NCBI GenBank assembly: GCA_949840345.1
Contig: CATKWX010000018.1
Span: 1 to 38,850 of the forward strand
Reading direction: 5' to 3'
Origin: an uncultured Eubacteriales bacterium
GTDB lineage: Bacteria > Bacillota > Clostridia > TANB77 > CAG-508
Length of the DNA stretch: 38,850 nt
Position numbers and translations under genes: made by a program. Positions 16,150 to 24,326 of this stretch are shown piece after piece. Each line of letters begins with the position of its first letter. Position 1 is the stretch's first letter. Under the pieces are notes generated by a model. The model was not told where the DNA came from, did no database searches, and worked only from the letters and a program-made list of their open reading frames with translations.

Positions 16150-17862
16150 CTATATCATATTCAAATAGTCATTCCTTTTTTGTTCTAAAACTACATATGC
16201 ATCTAACAATGCTGCTGCACCATCAATTCTTTTTCTTTTGTTTCTTCCTTTTTCTGGTTGTATGTTTCCATTTTTATCTGTATCAACGTTAACATTACTC
16301 AAGCACCATTTATCAACAGGATTATTGTTATAAATAATTATTTTTGATTTTAAATCTGCTTCTAAATTTTGCATAGGTGCAGATAATGTTCTTTTACCTT
16401 GACATACCTCAATCATTGCTTCCTCTCCAAAATAGCCTTTCATTTCTTCCACCCAATAATCTGCTGACCATGCATCATATCCTATCCATGGCAAATAAAT
16501 TCCATATTCTTCTCGTATCTCCAAAAACCATTTTGTAACTTCTTTTGGATGTACTTTGTTTCCTGGAGATAATCTTAATAAGCCTTTTTCATACCATTTG
16601 TCATAAGGTATTTTATCTTCTTTTATTTTCTTTTCTAGCAAATATTCTGGTAGCCAATATTGTTGTAGTACATATATCTTTTCATCATTTTTAATCATAA
16701 AAATAACTTTAGCTGCTGTTAAATCTGTTGTACTAGACAAATCTGTACCACCTATTCCATATTTAACTTTCATCTTTGCTAAATTAAATGTTTCCTCATT
16801 GTTAAGTTCATCAAATGATAACCAACTAGAAACGCTAGTTTCCCTTATGTTAAAATCTTTACAAAGTAAATTCTTTAATTCATCTGGTTTTCTTTTTGCC
16901 CTTGCAACCTTATCTGCTAATCCTTTGCGTTTTTTTACAGTACCTAATCCTGGATTTGCTTTTACCCAACATTCTTCTTCTGTCCATTCATCCTTTGAAT
17001 CTAATTCATAAATAATTGCTAGTAATGTTTCATCAACAAAATCCGAATTAGAATCTACATATCCGTTAATTACATTAGAAGCATATTCATATTCACTATC
17101 AAAAACATTTTCTCTTATAGTTCCCATTGTTGATGTTTCTAAAAATAGTGGTTGGTCTCTTGCATCCATAGAATCATATGTAACATCTATTAAGTTTTTA
17201 TCCTTCATAGCATGTACTTCATCTGCTGCAACAAATGATGCATTTAATCCATCTAGAGTATCTGATTCACTTGATAAAGGTTTAAATGTAGCTTCTTCTT
17301 CTTCATAATATAATTCTGCTATTAGCGGTTTTACTCTTTTTAATAAAACTGGATTTTTCTTTATCATTCTTTTTGCTTCTTGCCATAATATTTTAGCTTG
17401 GTCCTTTTTTGTTGCAATTGAATAACATTCAGCTCCAGGTTCTCCATCCATTAAAAGCATATATAAGCCAATAGCCGCTGCTAATGTGGACTTTCCATTT
17501 TTTCTTGCTACAAAAAGTATTACTTTTCTGTATTTTCTAAATCCTGTTTTACTATCTATAAATCCAAATATTGCAGAAACAAATGCTTTCTGCCATAATT
17601 CTAAAATAAATGGTTGTCCTGCCCATTTTTTACCTTTACTATGTTTACAAAAAGTTTCTATAAAATCTATTGCATCATTTGCTCTTTTTTCACTATATAT
17701 ATATTCGTGTTCTTCATATTCATCTGTATCATCATTATAAATTATAGCTTTAGTAGGATTACTAATGTCTTTTACTAATTTCTCATAGACAATTCTTACT
17801 TTCCTTGATGTAATAATTTCACCATTTTTTATTTTTTCATAGTATTGTTCTATATAATTCAT
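16150..17862 (-). CDS. Terminase large subunit
   Basis: 570 aa. The ATPase domain has the Walker A VARKNGKSTLAAAIG (about 117-131) and a Walker B-like VAADEVHAM. The C-terminal RuvC-like nuclease has conserved acids around GIGGTDLSSTTD and GYDAWSADYWVEE. It powers DNA packaging and cuts concatemers. It overlaps the small subunit by 4 nt. Confidence 0.93.
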   Translation of the reverse strand: MNYIEQYYEKIKNGEIITSRKVRIVYEKLVKDISNPTKAIIYNDDTDEYEEHEYIYSEKRANDAIDFIETFCKHSKGKKWAGQPFILELWQKAFVSAIFGFIDSKTGFRKYRKVILFVARKNGKSTLAAAIGLYMLLMDGEPGAECYSIATKKDQAKILWQEAKRMIKKNPVLLKRVKPLIAELYYEEEEATFKPLSSESDTLDGLNASFVAADEVHAMKDKNLIDVTYDSMDARDQPLFLETSTMGTIRENVFDSEYEYASNVINGYVDSNSDFVDETLLAIIYELDSKDEWTEEECWVKANPGLGTVKKRKGLADKVARAKRKPDELKNLLCKDFNIRETSVSSWLSFDELNNEETFNLAKMKVKYGIGGTDLSSTTDLTAAKVIFMIKNDEKIYVLQQYWLPEYLLEKKIKEDKIPYDKWYEKGLLRLSPGNKVHPKEVTKWFLEIREEYGIYLPWIGYDAWSADYWVEEMKGYFGEEAMIEVCQGKRTLSAPMQNLEADLKSKIIIYNNNPVDKWCLSNVNVDTDKNGNIQPEKGRNKRKRIDGAAALLDAYVVLEQKRNDYLNMI

Positions 17863-18224
17863 TTATTTCTTTCTCTTTTATATCGTTCGAATTCATCATC
17901 CATAGGAATTGAATTGCCTGGAGGTAGAAATTCCGATAATTGCTTAATAGTTATGTTATAATTTTTAATTAAAGAATTATATGATTTCATTGCAGGTTGT
18001 TCTCTTAAAAATTCTTGCTTTCCTTGTTTAAAATTTTCAACGCTGCCCTTTTTTTCTATAATTTCGTTTAATTCTTTAAGTTGCACATACATAAAAGCAG
18101 ACTGCTCAATTAAGCCCGTTACAAGAGCTTTCTTATTCTCTGTAACATTTTCGAATATTGTTTTTAATGTTGCTAATTTCTCTTCCTTTAGTTTTTTCTT
18201 TTCCTTATTTGTCAATACTTTCAC
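17859..18224 (-). CDS. Terminase small subunit (P27-type)
   Basis: 121 aa from GTG 18224, helical, with FLREQPAMKSYNSLIKNYNITIKQLSEFLP near the C-terminus, the conserved stretch of P27-type small terminases. It recognises phage DNA for packaging and overlaps terL by 4 nt. Confidence 0.75.
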   Translation of the reverse strand: MKVLTNKEKKKLKEEKLATLKTIFENVTENKKALVTGLIEQSAFMYVQLKELNEIIEKKGSVENFKQGKQEFLREQPAMKSYNSLIKNYNITIKQLSEFLPPGNSIPMDDEFERYKRERNK

Positions 18225-18312
18225 CTACTTTCTTATCTTTTACCCCTCCCCTCGCATATGTGACTTGTGTATTTTTTGGAGGTCCAGCCTTCGGTCCTTT
18301 AGGAAAAACATA

Positions 18313-18636
18313 TTAGTAATTTTGTGGGGGGGATTTAATTTCTATCAAATTTCCATCTTCATCAAATTGTAGTCCTTCTTGTGTTACTTTATTTTTTAGA
18401 TGTTCTTGTGTATGGCATGTTTGACATATATATTCAAAATGTTTTGGATTAAGAGTTATCATAGGATTATCAATGTTTTCCGCTGTTAATAATATTTTGT
18501 GATGCACTATCTTTCCTGGATTTTGTTTACATCTAGGACATGTTTTATCTTTTAATCCTGCTATATATGCATCTCTACAATCCAACCAAGCTTTTGATTT
18601 ATAAAATTTCTTTGCAAATTCTTGAATCGTAATCAC
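18313..18636 (-). CDS. HNH endonuclease
   Basis: 107 aa. CPRCKQNPGKIVHHKILLTAEN (zinc Cys pair and HH), then NPKHFEYICQTCHTQEH with a second Cys pair, is the classic HNH fold. In HK97-type phages an HNH enzyme next to the terminase is required for efficient packaging. The start is a GTG whose upstream GGAAG is unusually close, so the N-terminus is uncertain by a few residues. Confidence 0.88.
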   Translation of the reverse strand: MITIQEFAKKFYKSKAWLDCRDAYIAGLKDKTCPRCKQNPGKIVHHKILLTAENIDNPMITLNPKHFEYICQTCHTQEHLKNKVTQEGLQFDEDGNLIEIKSPPQNY

Positions 18637-18650
18637 CTTCCTTATTATAA

Positions 18651-18683
18651 AAAACAGTAACTTACTTATTAAGTTACTGTTTT
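18651..18683 (-). terminator. Intrinsic terminator between early and late genes
   Basis: Perfect 13-bp stem (AAAACAGTAACTT / AAGTTACTGTTTT) with a 7-nt loop. On the minus strand it is followed by a T run. It separates the sigma-like/ArpU-type regulator from the HNH-terminase operon, so antitermination or a new promoter is needed for late transcription. Confidence 0.85.
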
Positions 18684-18756
18684 CACTTTAGGACAGTTTT
18701 TATATTTTTTCACAATACAAATATATCACTTTTAAAACGAACAAAACGAACATATT

Positions 18757-19179
18757 TTAAAAATTTTCAAAATATCTTTTAAGTTCCATTCTTGCAGCAT
18801 CTGCAGATGTATTCATTAAATGCCCTATTTGTACCCAATTCTTACCATCTATGTATTTATATCTAATTATTTGTCTTATTCTTGGATTATCAATATTTTT
18901 TAAATATTCTTCCGCTTCTATTATTAAATCTAAAAGTTTATCCTTTTTTTCTTTTAATATCTTTTTGTATTTAACTATTTTTTTACTTTCCTTTTTCTCT
19001 TCAATTCCTTCGATTATTATGCTTCTAGATATGTATGGAAAGCTATTCGATGAACCTCTTACACTATCTCTTACAAATTTAGAGTTATCCGCTTCTTTAT
19101 CTTTTAAATTCTGTATTCTATTTTCTAAATCCGCTATTTCTTTTTTCATGTCTATACATTTTAACAATATATCTTTCAT
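18757..19179 (-). CDS. ArpU/sigma-70-like late-gene regulator
   Basis: 140 aa. The N-terminal coiled coil and a basic middle are followed by a C-terminal sigma region 4-like helix-turn-helix (RQIIRYKYIDGKNWVQIGHL then ADAARMELKRYF). This architecture (DUF1492/ArpU/RinA-type) is typical of phage late transcription activators located just before the packaging genes. An intrinsic terminator lies directly downstream. Confidence 0.72.
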   Translation of the reverse strand: MKDILLKCIDMKKEIADLENRIQNLKDKEADNSKFVRDSVRGSSNSFPYISRSIIIEGIEEKKESKKIVKYKKILKEKKDKLLDLIIEAEEYLKNIDNPRIRQIIRYKYIDGKNWVQIGHLMNTSADAARMELKRYFENF

Positions 19180-19191
19180 ATAAAAACACCC

Positions 19192-19296
19192 CTACTTTTT
19201 CTTTTGTTTTTGATAATAACTCCATGCTCTTTGTATCTTATTATTTCCTTGTGCTTTTTTTAATTTATTTCTATTTAATTTTCTTTCAAAACTCAT
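19192..19296 (-). CDS. Small basic protein, 34 aa
   Basis: MSFERKLNRNKLKKAQGNNK... 34 residues, about one third Lys/Arg, ending QKQKKK. RBS AGGAGG at good spacing before ATG 19296. It lies 12 nt upstream of the ArpU-like gene. Composition suggests nucleic-acid binding; no family recognised. Confidence 0.6.
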   Translation of the reverse strand: MSFERKLNRNKLKKAQGNNKIQRAWSYYQKQKKK

Positions 19297-19300
19297 TGTT

Positions 19301-19462
19301 CTACTCCTCCTTATTTGTTAATTTATAATAAATATCTTCCGCTTCTTTACCATATAAGGTATTTAACACCTGTATTTTCCCATTTGCATATCTTACAACT
19401 GTTAATGCACTATTGTCTTTTCCTTTTGAAATGTCTACCCCTATATTTAAACAATCTTCCAT
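19301..19462 (-). CDS. Small protein with RNase H-like strand motif, 53 aa
   Basis: 53 aa. The N-terminus NIGVDISKGKDNSALTVVRY looks like the first beta hairpin of an RNase H/actin-like fold, as in terminase nuclease domains, but the protein ends before any catalytic core. RBS GAGGTGTTAA before ATG 19462. Many phages of this type carry an equivalent small ORF here. Function unknown. Confidence 0.6.
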   Translation of the reverse strand: MEDCLNIGVDISKGKDNSALTVVRYANGKIQVLNTLYGKEAEDIYYKLTNKEE

Positions 19463-19491
19463 TTAACACCTCTATCAATTTAATATATTAT

Positions 19492-20242
19492 TTATTTTAT
19501 TTCTAGTGATTCCTCTTCTCTTGCTTGTCCTTCTATAGCATCTATAAATCCGCTTCAAATAGTAATAATTCAATACTGTTCCTAGTGGCACTTGCACAAT
19601 CATATCTGCATTTAATATTGGTGGCAATCCTTTTTGTTCTTGATAATTATTTGTTTCAGTAATATTTTCTATATGTTTTGAATCGTGCATATTTTCTTTA
19701 GCTTTGTAAACATTTTCTTTAGTTTCTTGTATTTTAATATTATCAATTAGATTTAATTCTTTTGATAAAAACTCCTTTAGTGAAGGTTTATTTTTATAGC
19801 CATTTTGTTTAAATAACATTTTATTTAATTCATATGTTTTATTTAATATTCTATTAGATTCATTTTCTATGGAACTTGCTGTAGTTTTTCTATTTTTTGC
19901 TAATTGACTAATAATATCTTTTAATTTAAAATCATCTGTATTTTTTACTTTGTTAGCGATCATAAATAAGTCCTTTATGATATAGTATTTATTACTATCA
20001 TTTTCAAAATTATATTTATCTAAGATTTTATCAAATTTATCCTTTCTGTTTTCTATATGTATTATATTTTCGTATTCTTCCTCAGATAAATTCCTATATT
20101 GTTCATACATTCCATTATTTTTCAATTTATTTAATATTTGTTCTGCTTCACATTTATTGATTCCTAAACTTACATCTAACGAAGTATCTATATCATGATA
20201 CTTACATAAATAAATTTGTTCTTCTACACTTAACTCTTTCAT
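19492..20242 (-). CDS. Phage protein of unknown function, joined across one CGG
   Basis: 249 aa if the C at 19552 is skipped. Helical and Lys/Glu-rich with a central coiled segment; the C-terminal part reads LPPILNADMIVQVPLGTVLNYYYLK. Conventional reading then gives RIYRCYRRTSKRRGITRNK, an unusually basic tail. Skipping C gives GFIDAIEGQAREEESLEIK and a stop at 19492, an acidic helix much more like the rest of the protein. This is the one site where conventional reading also gives a similar length, so the choice rests on composition. Family not recognised. Confidence 0.65.
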
Positions 20243-20243
20243 T

Positions 20244-20579
20244 TTAATTTTTCCCTCCTGGATAACTATCTCCTATGCTAAATTCGTGATATGTAGTTTC
20301 ATCCACACTTACCCAAATTGATTTTATTTCCCCGTTTATCTCTTTTTGTATTTTTATACTATATGTTGCTGGATGATATTGTGGAATATGAAAATTCCCA
20401 GTATACATAAGTGTTGTGTATGCTGCATTATATTTTTTATCTATTACTTTTCCCTCTTTTGTTCCATAATCATTCTCTTCTTTAATGCAGCTAAATAAAA
20501 GTGTAAATAATGTAACAAAAATTATAATTACAACTATAAAAACCATGACACCTAAAATCTCTCCTCTTTCGTTATTCAT
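20244..20579 (-). CDS. Single-pass membrane protein with extracytoplasmic beta domain
   Basis: 111 aa from ATG 20579 (GGAGG 8 nt upstream). One strong TM segment (about 9-30), then a mostly beta soluble domain (GKVIDKKYNAAYTT, HPATYSIKIQKEINGEIKS, ending SYPGGKN). The domain resembles small exported domains seen in clostridial phage early regions. Function unknown; it starts in a run of small membrane proteins. Confidence 0.6.
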   Translation of the reverse strand: MNNERGEILGVMVFIVVIIIFVTLFTLLFSCIKEENDYGTKEGKVIDKKYNAAYTTLMYTGNFHIPQYHPATYSIKIQKEINGEIKSIWVSVDETTYHEFSIGDSYPGGKN

Positions 20580-20598
20580 ATATATTACCTCCATAAAT

Positions 20599-20691
20599 TT
20601 ATTTTTTCTTATCTTCATCTCCGCTTCCGAACCATGTAACTATAATGATTGTTCCGCAAATAATTAAAGTAATCAACACTGCATCGCTCAT
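20599..20691 (-). CDS. 30-aa single-TM peptide
   Basis: MSDAVLITLIICGTIIIVTW plus FGSGDEDKKK: one TM helix with a charged C-terminal tail. RBS GAAGGTGTATTT before ATG 20691. It ends 20 nt upstream of the next gene's start. Too short for family assignment; possibly a membrane-acting early phage peptide. Confidence 0.55.
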   Translation of the reverse strand: MSDAVLITLIICGTIIIVTWFGSGDEDKKK

Positions 20692-20717
20692 AAATACACC
20701 TTCTTTCATTTTTAGTC

Positions 20718-20897
20718 TTACTTGTCTTTTACTTTTACTCTAAATGCCCAACCTTGTTTGTGTCTAAATTTAATATAGTCAACATCATCAAAGTTATATA
20801 TTTTAAAGCCTAATATATTTAATATTATTTCTCTTATTTTTCCTAATCTTCTATTTGCTTTAATAATAAATGTTTTTTCTGGATTAAATGTTTGCAT
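20718..20897 (-). CDS. Small basic protein, 59 aa
   Basis: MQTFNPEKTFIIKANRRLGK... ending WAFRVKVKDK. Basic, alpha/beta, with AGGAGGAACTAAT before ATG 20897. Lies between two early-operon genes in the same direction. No family recognised. Confidence 0.6.
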   Translation of the reverse strand: MQTFNPEKTFIIKANRRLGKIREIILNILGFKIYNFDDVDYIKFRHKQGWAFRVKVKDK

Positions 20898-20911
20898 ATT
20901 AGTTCCTCCTT

Positions 20912-21133
20912 CTATTGTCTTATGTATGGTCTATCTACATATAGACTTACTGGTGGTTGTATATTGCCCATTACAGATAAGTAGATTTTACCTGTTTTCA
21001 TAAACTCTTCTTTTTCCTTTTCTGTCATTTCCCAACAAGAAACTATATGTTTATCAGTTTTTAACGCTGGTAAATCTCCGCATCCTGGTGCTTTAAATAT
21101 GCAATTCATATCTTCAAAATTTACTGGATTCAT
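20912..21133 (-). CDS. Small phage protein, 73 aa
   Basis: MNPVNFEDMNCIFKAPGCGDLPALKTDKHIVSCWEMTEKEKEEFMKTG... The residues CIFKAPGCGDLPA and the ending VSLYVDRPYIRQ recur, to my memory, in small hypothetical proteins of clostridial phages. RBS GGAGG before ATG. Function unknown. Confidence 0.6.
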   Translation of the reverse strand: MNPVNFEDMNCIFKAPGCGDLPALKTDKHIVSCWEMTEKEKEEFMKTGKIYLSVMGNIQPPVSLYVDRPYIRQ

Positions 21134-21146
21134 AATCCTATACCTC

Positions 21147-21557
21147 CTAATATTCTTCGATTTTTACATAAACTTTTGGTGTCTCACTATATATTTTTTC
21201 TACTTCTAGCTTTGTAATTTGTGTATCATCTTTAAATGCAAATTTGTTTAATGCATCCAGGATGATTTTTACTATATTATCAATATCTGGCTTTTTAGTT
21301 GGACTTATATTTCCCTGCAGCATTTCCGCTTCTTTCTTCTTACTTGTACTTTTCGGAATATCAAAATAAGCTATAATTGTTACCTTTATTCTGCCTTCTA
21401 TAATTTTAAAGTGTGGATATTTATATACAAATAATTGTCTTACTAAATACTCATAATTTTTTGTTTTAGTTGGTGTATAAGCCCTTCCTGTATATGTATT
21501 CATACGAGGTCTTGCTTTTCCTGTTATTGATTCTTGTATTTCTAATTCATAAATCAT
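21147..21557 (-). CDS. rusA: RusA-family Holliday junction resolvase
   Basis: 136 aa from ATG 21557, chosen for GAGGTG spacing over a GTG 9 nt earlier. KARPRMNTYTGRAYTPTKTKNYE at the N-terminus, then KKPDIDNIVKIILDALN, where the Asp residues of the DxDN motif bind the catalytic metal. RusA cuts Holliday junctions during phage recombination and replication. Overlaps the upstream small gene by 11 nt. Confidence 0.9.
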   Translation of the reverse strand: MIYELEIQESITGKARPRMNTYTGRAYTPTKTKNYEYLVRQLFVYKYPHFKIIEGRIKVTIIAYFDIPKSTSKKKEAEMLQGNISPTKKPDIDNIVKIILDALNKFAFKDDTQITKLEVEKIYSETPKVYVKIEEY

Positions 21558-21723
21558 AATTTTCACCTCTTATCTTTTGTGTTATCATTACCATTTTTCC
21601 ATCATTGTTCATATAATCAATTCTAATATAGTCTTTTCCATCAATGTTAAGTCTTATTGTTATTCCAGTTACATACTTTATGTCTCCATTCTGTAATAAC
21701 TCTATTATTTTTTCTTTTTCCAT
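21547..21723 (-). CDS. Small protein, 58 aa, upstream of rusA
   Basis: MEKEKIIELLQNGDIKYVTG... an N-terminal helix followed by beta strands (ITIRLNIDGKDYIRIDYMNNDGK). ATG 21723 lies 4 nt past the stop of the zinc-ribbon gene, whose last codons (GGAGGAAAA) supply its RBS. Ends overlapping the rusA start. No family recognised. Confidence 0.6.
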   Translation of the reverse strand: MEKEKIIELLQNGDIKYVTGITIRLNIDGKDYIRIDYMNNDGKMVMITQKIRGENYDL

Positions 21724-21727
21724 TGTC

Positions 21728-22064
21728 TTAATTTTCCTCCAATCTTGGTATATGATTGTAGTTGTTCTTCACATCTGGAGCTTTAGTAAATTCATTTACT
21801 GCAACATCCATACATCTATTACACAATGCGACTTTTAATGGGAATCCACCTGTTACACTTGCAGGAAGTGTTACTACTCCTCCGCTTCCTATTTTCCCAT
21901 TTTTCTTCTATTTTGATTTCGTTATGGCAGTAATCACAAATGTAGTATTTATAGTCAATTTCCTTTTTATGATTTATTACATTGCTGTGTTCATCAGCTT
22001 TATATTTTGTATGTACTTCTATTGATTTTCTATCTCGAATAAAATTATTTCCTTTTATTTTCAT
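21728..22064 (-). CDS. Zinc-ribbon-like phage protein, joined across one CGG
   Basis: 111 aa if the C at 21884 is skipped (60 codons, then GGA and 50 more). The N-terminal half contains CDYC and the half after the skip contains CNRC; together they form a two-Cys-pair zinc ribbon (ICDYCHNEIKIEEKW...KVALCNRCMDVAVNEF). Conventional reading gives KRRSSNTSCKCNRWIPIKSRIV and loses the second pair in its proper context. The joined stop is 4 nt before the next gene's start, with that gene's RBS inside its last codons. Overlaps the replication gene by 4 nt. Function unknown. Confidence 0.78.
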
Positions 22065-22862
22065 CGTTTTGGCTCCTCTCTGCTATTTTTTTCAAATTCT
22101 TCTCGTAAGCATTTAATTGTATAGCTGACAATTCGCTCTATATCGTACCCATCTTCTGTTGTTGTATATTGTTTTGCTTTTAGAAATTTTAAGCACAACA
22201 TATTGTAGTTTAAATCTTTTAGATATATTTTGTATGGGCTAAAATATAACTCTTTAATTATCCAGTAAAATATTTGCGTTTCAATTAACTTGTTTTCTGA
22301 AAAGAACTGCAATATATCTGTATTTTCAATAAACAAACCTAATTTCTTTAGATGCACAATTATTAACGCTTTGTCTTGGACATTGATTGTTGTTTTTGCA
22401 TCCTCAAAAAAATCTTCCGAGCTGTTATTTATATAATTAAAATAATTATCTAGTGTAGTGTAATATAGTGTAGTCTTAATGTACCCCAGTGGTTGCCCTT
22501 CCGGTTGCCCGAGTGGTTGCCCCTTTGCTTACCACAGTGGTTGCCCTTCCGGTTGCCCTATTTTCTTTGTTACAATTTTCATATAACTTGATAATAGTGT
22601 ACTTTGGTGCTATGTTTTGGTTGCTACCCTTTTTATACGCAAAATAATTTTTTGTAATTAACTCATTTCTTGCAGCTTGTAGCTGTTTTGTAGTTAAATT
22701 ACAAATGCTTAAAAGTCTTGTATTTGCTATACTTAATTCATCATATCTATTTGCTAAATATGCAATGTGCAATACTGCAGAATAGACTGCAAGTGCATTA
22801 GTAGAAATAGAATTGTAATTAAGAGTAGAATAAAAGGCTTCTAATTGTTTTATATAATCCAA
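22061..22862 (-). CDS. Phage replication initiator-like protein, joined across one CGG
   Basis: 266 aa if the C at 22511 is skipped (117 codons, then 149). The N-terminal winged-helix-like domain (TNALAVYSAVLHIAYLANRYDELSIANTRLLSICNLTTKQLQAARNEL) matches phage replication organisers of the DnaD/O type. A low-complexity hinge encoded by 12-bp DNA repeats follows, then a helical C-terminal domain. Before the skip the repeat is read RAT; after it, GQP. The conventional frame ends 11 codons on. The joined frame runs unbroken through 22357, where an RBS-less downstream frame would otherwise begin. TTG start with AGGAG. Role: origin binding and helicase loading, inferred. Confidence 0.72.
22491..22558 (-). 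repeat. Five GGGCAACC iterons on a 12-bp period, candidate phage origin
   Basis: GGTTGCCC (plus strand) begins at 22491, 22503, 22515, 22539 and 22551: a 12-bp period with one missing unit at 22527. A 24-bp unit is repeated at 22487 and 22535. Extremely AT-rich DNA lies directly alongside (22400-22480). Iterons inside the replication-initiator gene next to an AT-rich unwinding region is the lambda-O/ori arrangement. Confidence 0.6.
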
Positions 22863-22927
22863 ACATTTCCTCTCCTCTCTTTTGTAGTATTTTCAACAAA
22901 AACTCCTGTTTCACAGAAGACAAAATG

Positions 22928-23254
22928 TTAATTTATTGCATCACAAATAAATTGTAAAAATTCTCTATTTCTAATTTTGCAATTTATAATTTTGAAATAT
23001 TGTTTTATTTGTTCCTGGTATTCTTCTACAAGATATCTCATTGCTTTTTCAGCTTTGGAATATGTTGTTCTGTGTTTACTAGCAGTATATTTATAAAAAT
23101 CTCCCATTGTTGTTTTTTGATATTGTCCTGTTTGCTCATCTTTTATTAACTTTATTGCTGCAGTTATCCAATATCTGCATCCTAAAAGACCAATGTTAAT
23201 TCCTATATTTTTAAATAAGTTCAATATTTTCTTTTTTAATTCTGATTCTTCCAT
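22928..23254 (-). CDS. Helical phage protein of unknown function
   Basis: 108 aa. LLGCRYWITAAIKLIKDEQTGQYQKTTMGDFYKYTASKHRTTYSKAEKAMRYLVEEY resembles the sporulation-initiation/Spo0A C-terminal helical DNA-binding fold (IGxxG-YL pattern), a similarity I cannot test here. It starts immediately after the preceding stop (TAAATG), so translation is probably coupled. Confidence 0.5.
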   Translation of the reverse strand: MEESELKKKILNLFKNIGINIGLLGCRYWITAAIKLIKDEQTGQYQKTTMGDFYKYTASKHRTTYSKAEKAMRYLVEEYQEQIKQYFKIINCKIRNREFLQFICDAIN

Positions 23255-23770
23255 TTAATTAACCTCACTATCAAATTTTTCTATTATAAGTAATAATTGC
23301 TCAAGTAATGGATTTCTCCATCCATAACTTACATATACTTTTGCTTTTTCGCTATAATGGTGCGAATTAGATTGCAAATGTTCTTCTGCACTTTTATGTG
23401 TTAAAAAAGCACCTTTTAATATTCTTTGATAAGTTCCATAAATTACATTAAATCCATTACTTTTGTATATATCTGCCAACTTATCTATTCCGTATTCTTC
23501 TATATTTTCTTCATCTTCTAAGCAAAAAGCTTCTCTGTTTTCTAAAATATAATTTTTCATTTCTTGTAATGTTTCTAAACATTCTCCATCATCTAGATAC
23601 ACTTGTGCAATATCAAATTCTAAATCACTTGCATTCCACTTTATATCTATATCTGATATTTGATATACAACTGGTTTGTTAGTTCCTCTTCTGTCTTGTG
23701 TTTTTAATTCGTGTGCTAATTCTTTTAAAAAACTAATATCATTCTCGTTTAAAATTTCATTAACATTCAT
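23255..23770 (-). CDS. Phage early protein of unknown function, acidic
   Basis: 171 aa, acidic. The N-terminal HELKTQDRRGTNKPVVYQISDIDIKWN and the central ECLETLQEMKNYILENREAF are distinctive, and HYSEKAKVYVSYGWRNPLLEQLLLIIE ends it. Similar hypotheticals accompany early genes of clostridial phages, but I assign no function. RBS AAAGGAATTTTAT before ATG 23770. Confidence 0.55.
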   Translation of the reverse strand: MNVNEILNENDISFLKELAHELKTQDRRGTNKPVVYQISDIDIKWNASDLEFDIAQVYLDDGECLETLQEMKNYILENREAFCLEDEENIEEYGIDKLADIYKSNGFNVIYGTYQRILKGAFLTHKSAEEHLQSNSHHYSEKAKVYVSYGWRNPLLEQLLLIIEKFDSEVN

Positions 23771-23881
23771 ATAAAATTCCTTTCCGCTTCCATACTTTTC
23801 TTATTTACTTGACTTTTTATGTGAATTTTGCTAAAATACATGAAGAAAGTATGTTTGCTTTTATGTGCTTTCTATAAAGAA

Positions 23882-24154
23882 TTAACTTTTACTTGGTAGG
23901 TTTGGGTTAATTCTTTTTTCATATTGTGTTATGTAGTAATAGCTTAGTTCTAGCATTTTGTCCACTTTATCATCTAAATTTAAACTTCTTGATGCACAAA
24001 TAGCATTAAATTGTTTTAAAATATCTAATGTTTCTATATTGTCAATATTCTTTTCCAGCTTAATCTGTTTCCTTAAATGTCTACAATCATCTGTTAAATT
24101 ATCTAATGCTGCATACAATGCTTTATTTAATTTGCTTAAAGTCTTACTTGGCAT
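23882..24154 (-). CDS. Small helical protein, 90 aa
   Basis: Start at ATG 24154 (MPSKTLSKLNKALYAALDNL), preceded by AAAGGAG. Entirely helical and charged; the pattern of DCRHLRKQIKLEKNIDNIETLD and LELSYYYITQYEKRI suggests a helical bundle. Overlaps the membrane peptide gene upstream by 11 nt. No family recognised. Confidence 0.55.
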   Translation of the reverse strand: MPSKTLSKLNKALYAALDNLTDDCRHLRKQIKLEKNIDNIETLDILKQFNAICASRSLNLDDKVDKMLELSYYYITQYEKRINPNLPSKS

Positions 24155-24326
24155 TGTTATCTCTCCTTTCCTCATTATCTTCAGTAGACCAATACGGTTT
24201 ACTTGTATGATAAAACATTATGAATCCATATATTAAGCAAAATATTGCTTGTCCTAATGTTATTGATTCCGCTTCTAATGCAGAATGTACACATAGAACA
24301 AATATAAAACTAGCAAAGCATAACAT
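24144..24326 (-). CDS. Two-TM membrane peptide, 60 aa
   Basis: Two hydrophobic segments (about 1-16 and 23-42), then YHTSKPYWSTEDNEERRDNNAK. ATG 24326 lies inside the end of the preceding gene in another frame, with GGAGG before it, so it is translationally coupled. Function unknown. Confidence 0.55.
   Translation of the reverse strand: MLCFASFIFVLCVHSALEAESITLGQAIFCLIYGFIMFYHTSKPYWSTEDNEERRDNNAK

Noticed and set aside
18208..18302. Open frame PKGPKAGPPKNTQVTYARGG.. between HNH and small terminase
   Set aside because: The peptide looks phage-like, but there is no start codon in frame. It may be a remnant of a longer terminase small-subunit N-terminus with a T lost in a T run.
22487..22558. 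CRISPR-like repeat array
   Set aside because: 12-bp period with no unique spacers, inside a coding gene; iterons fit better.
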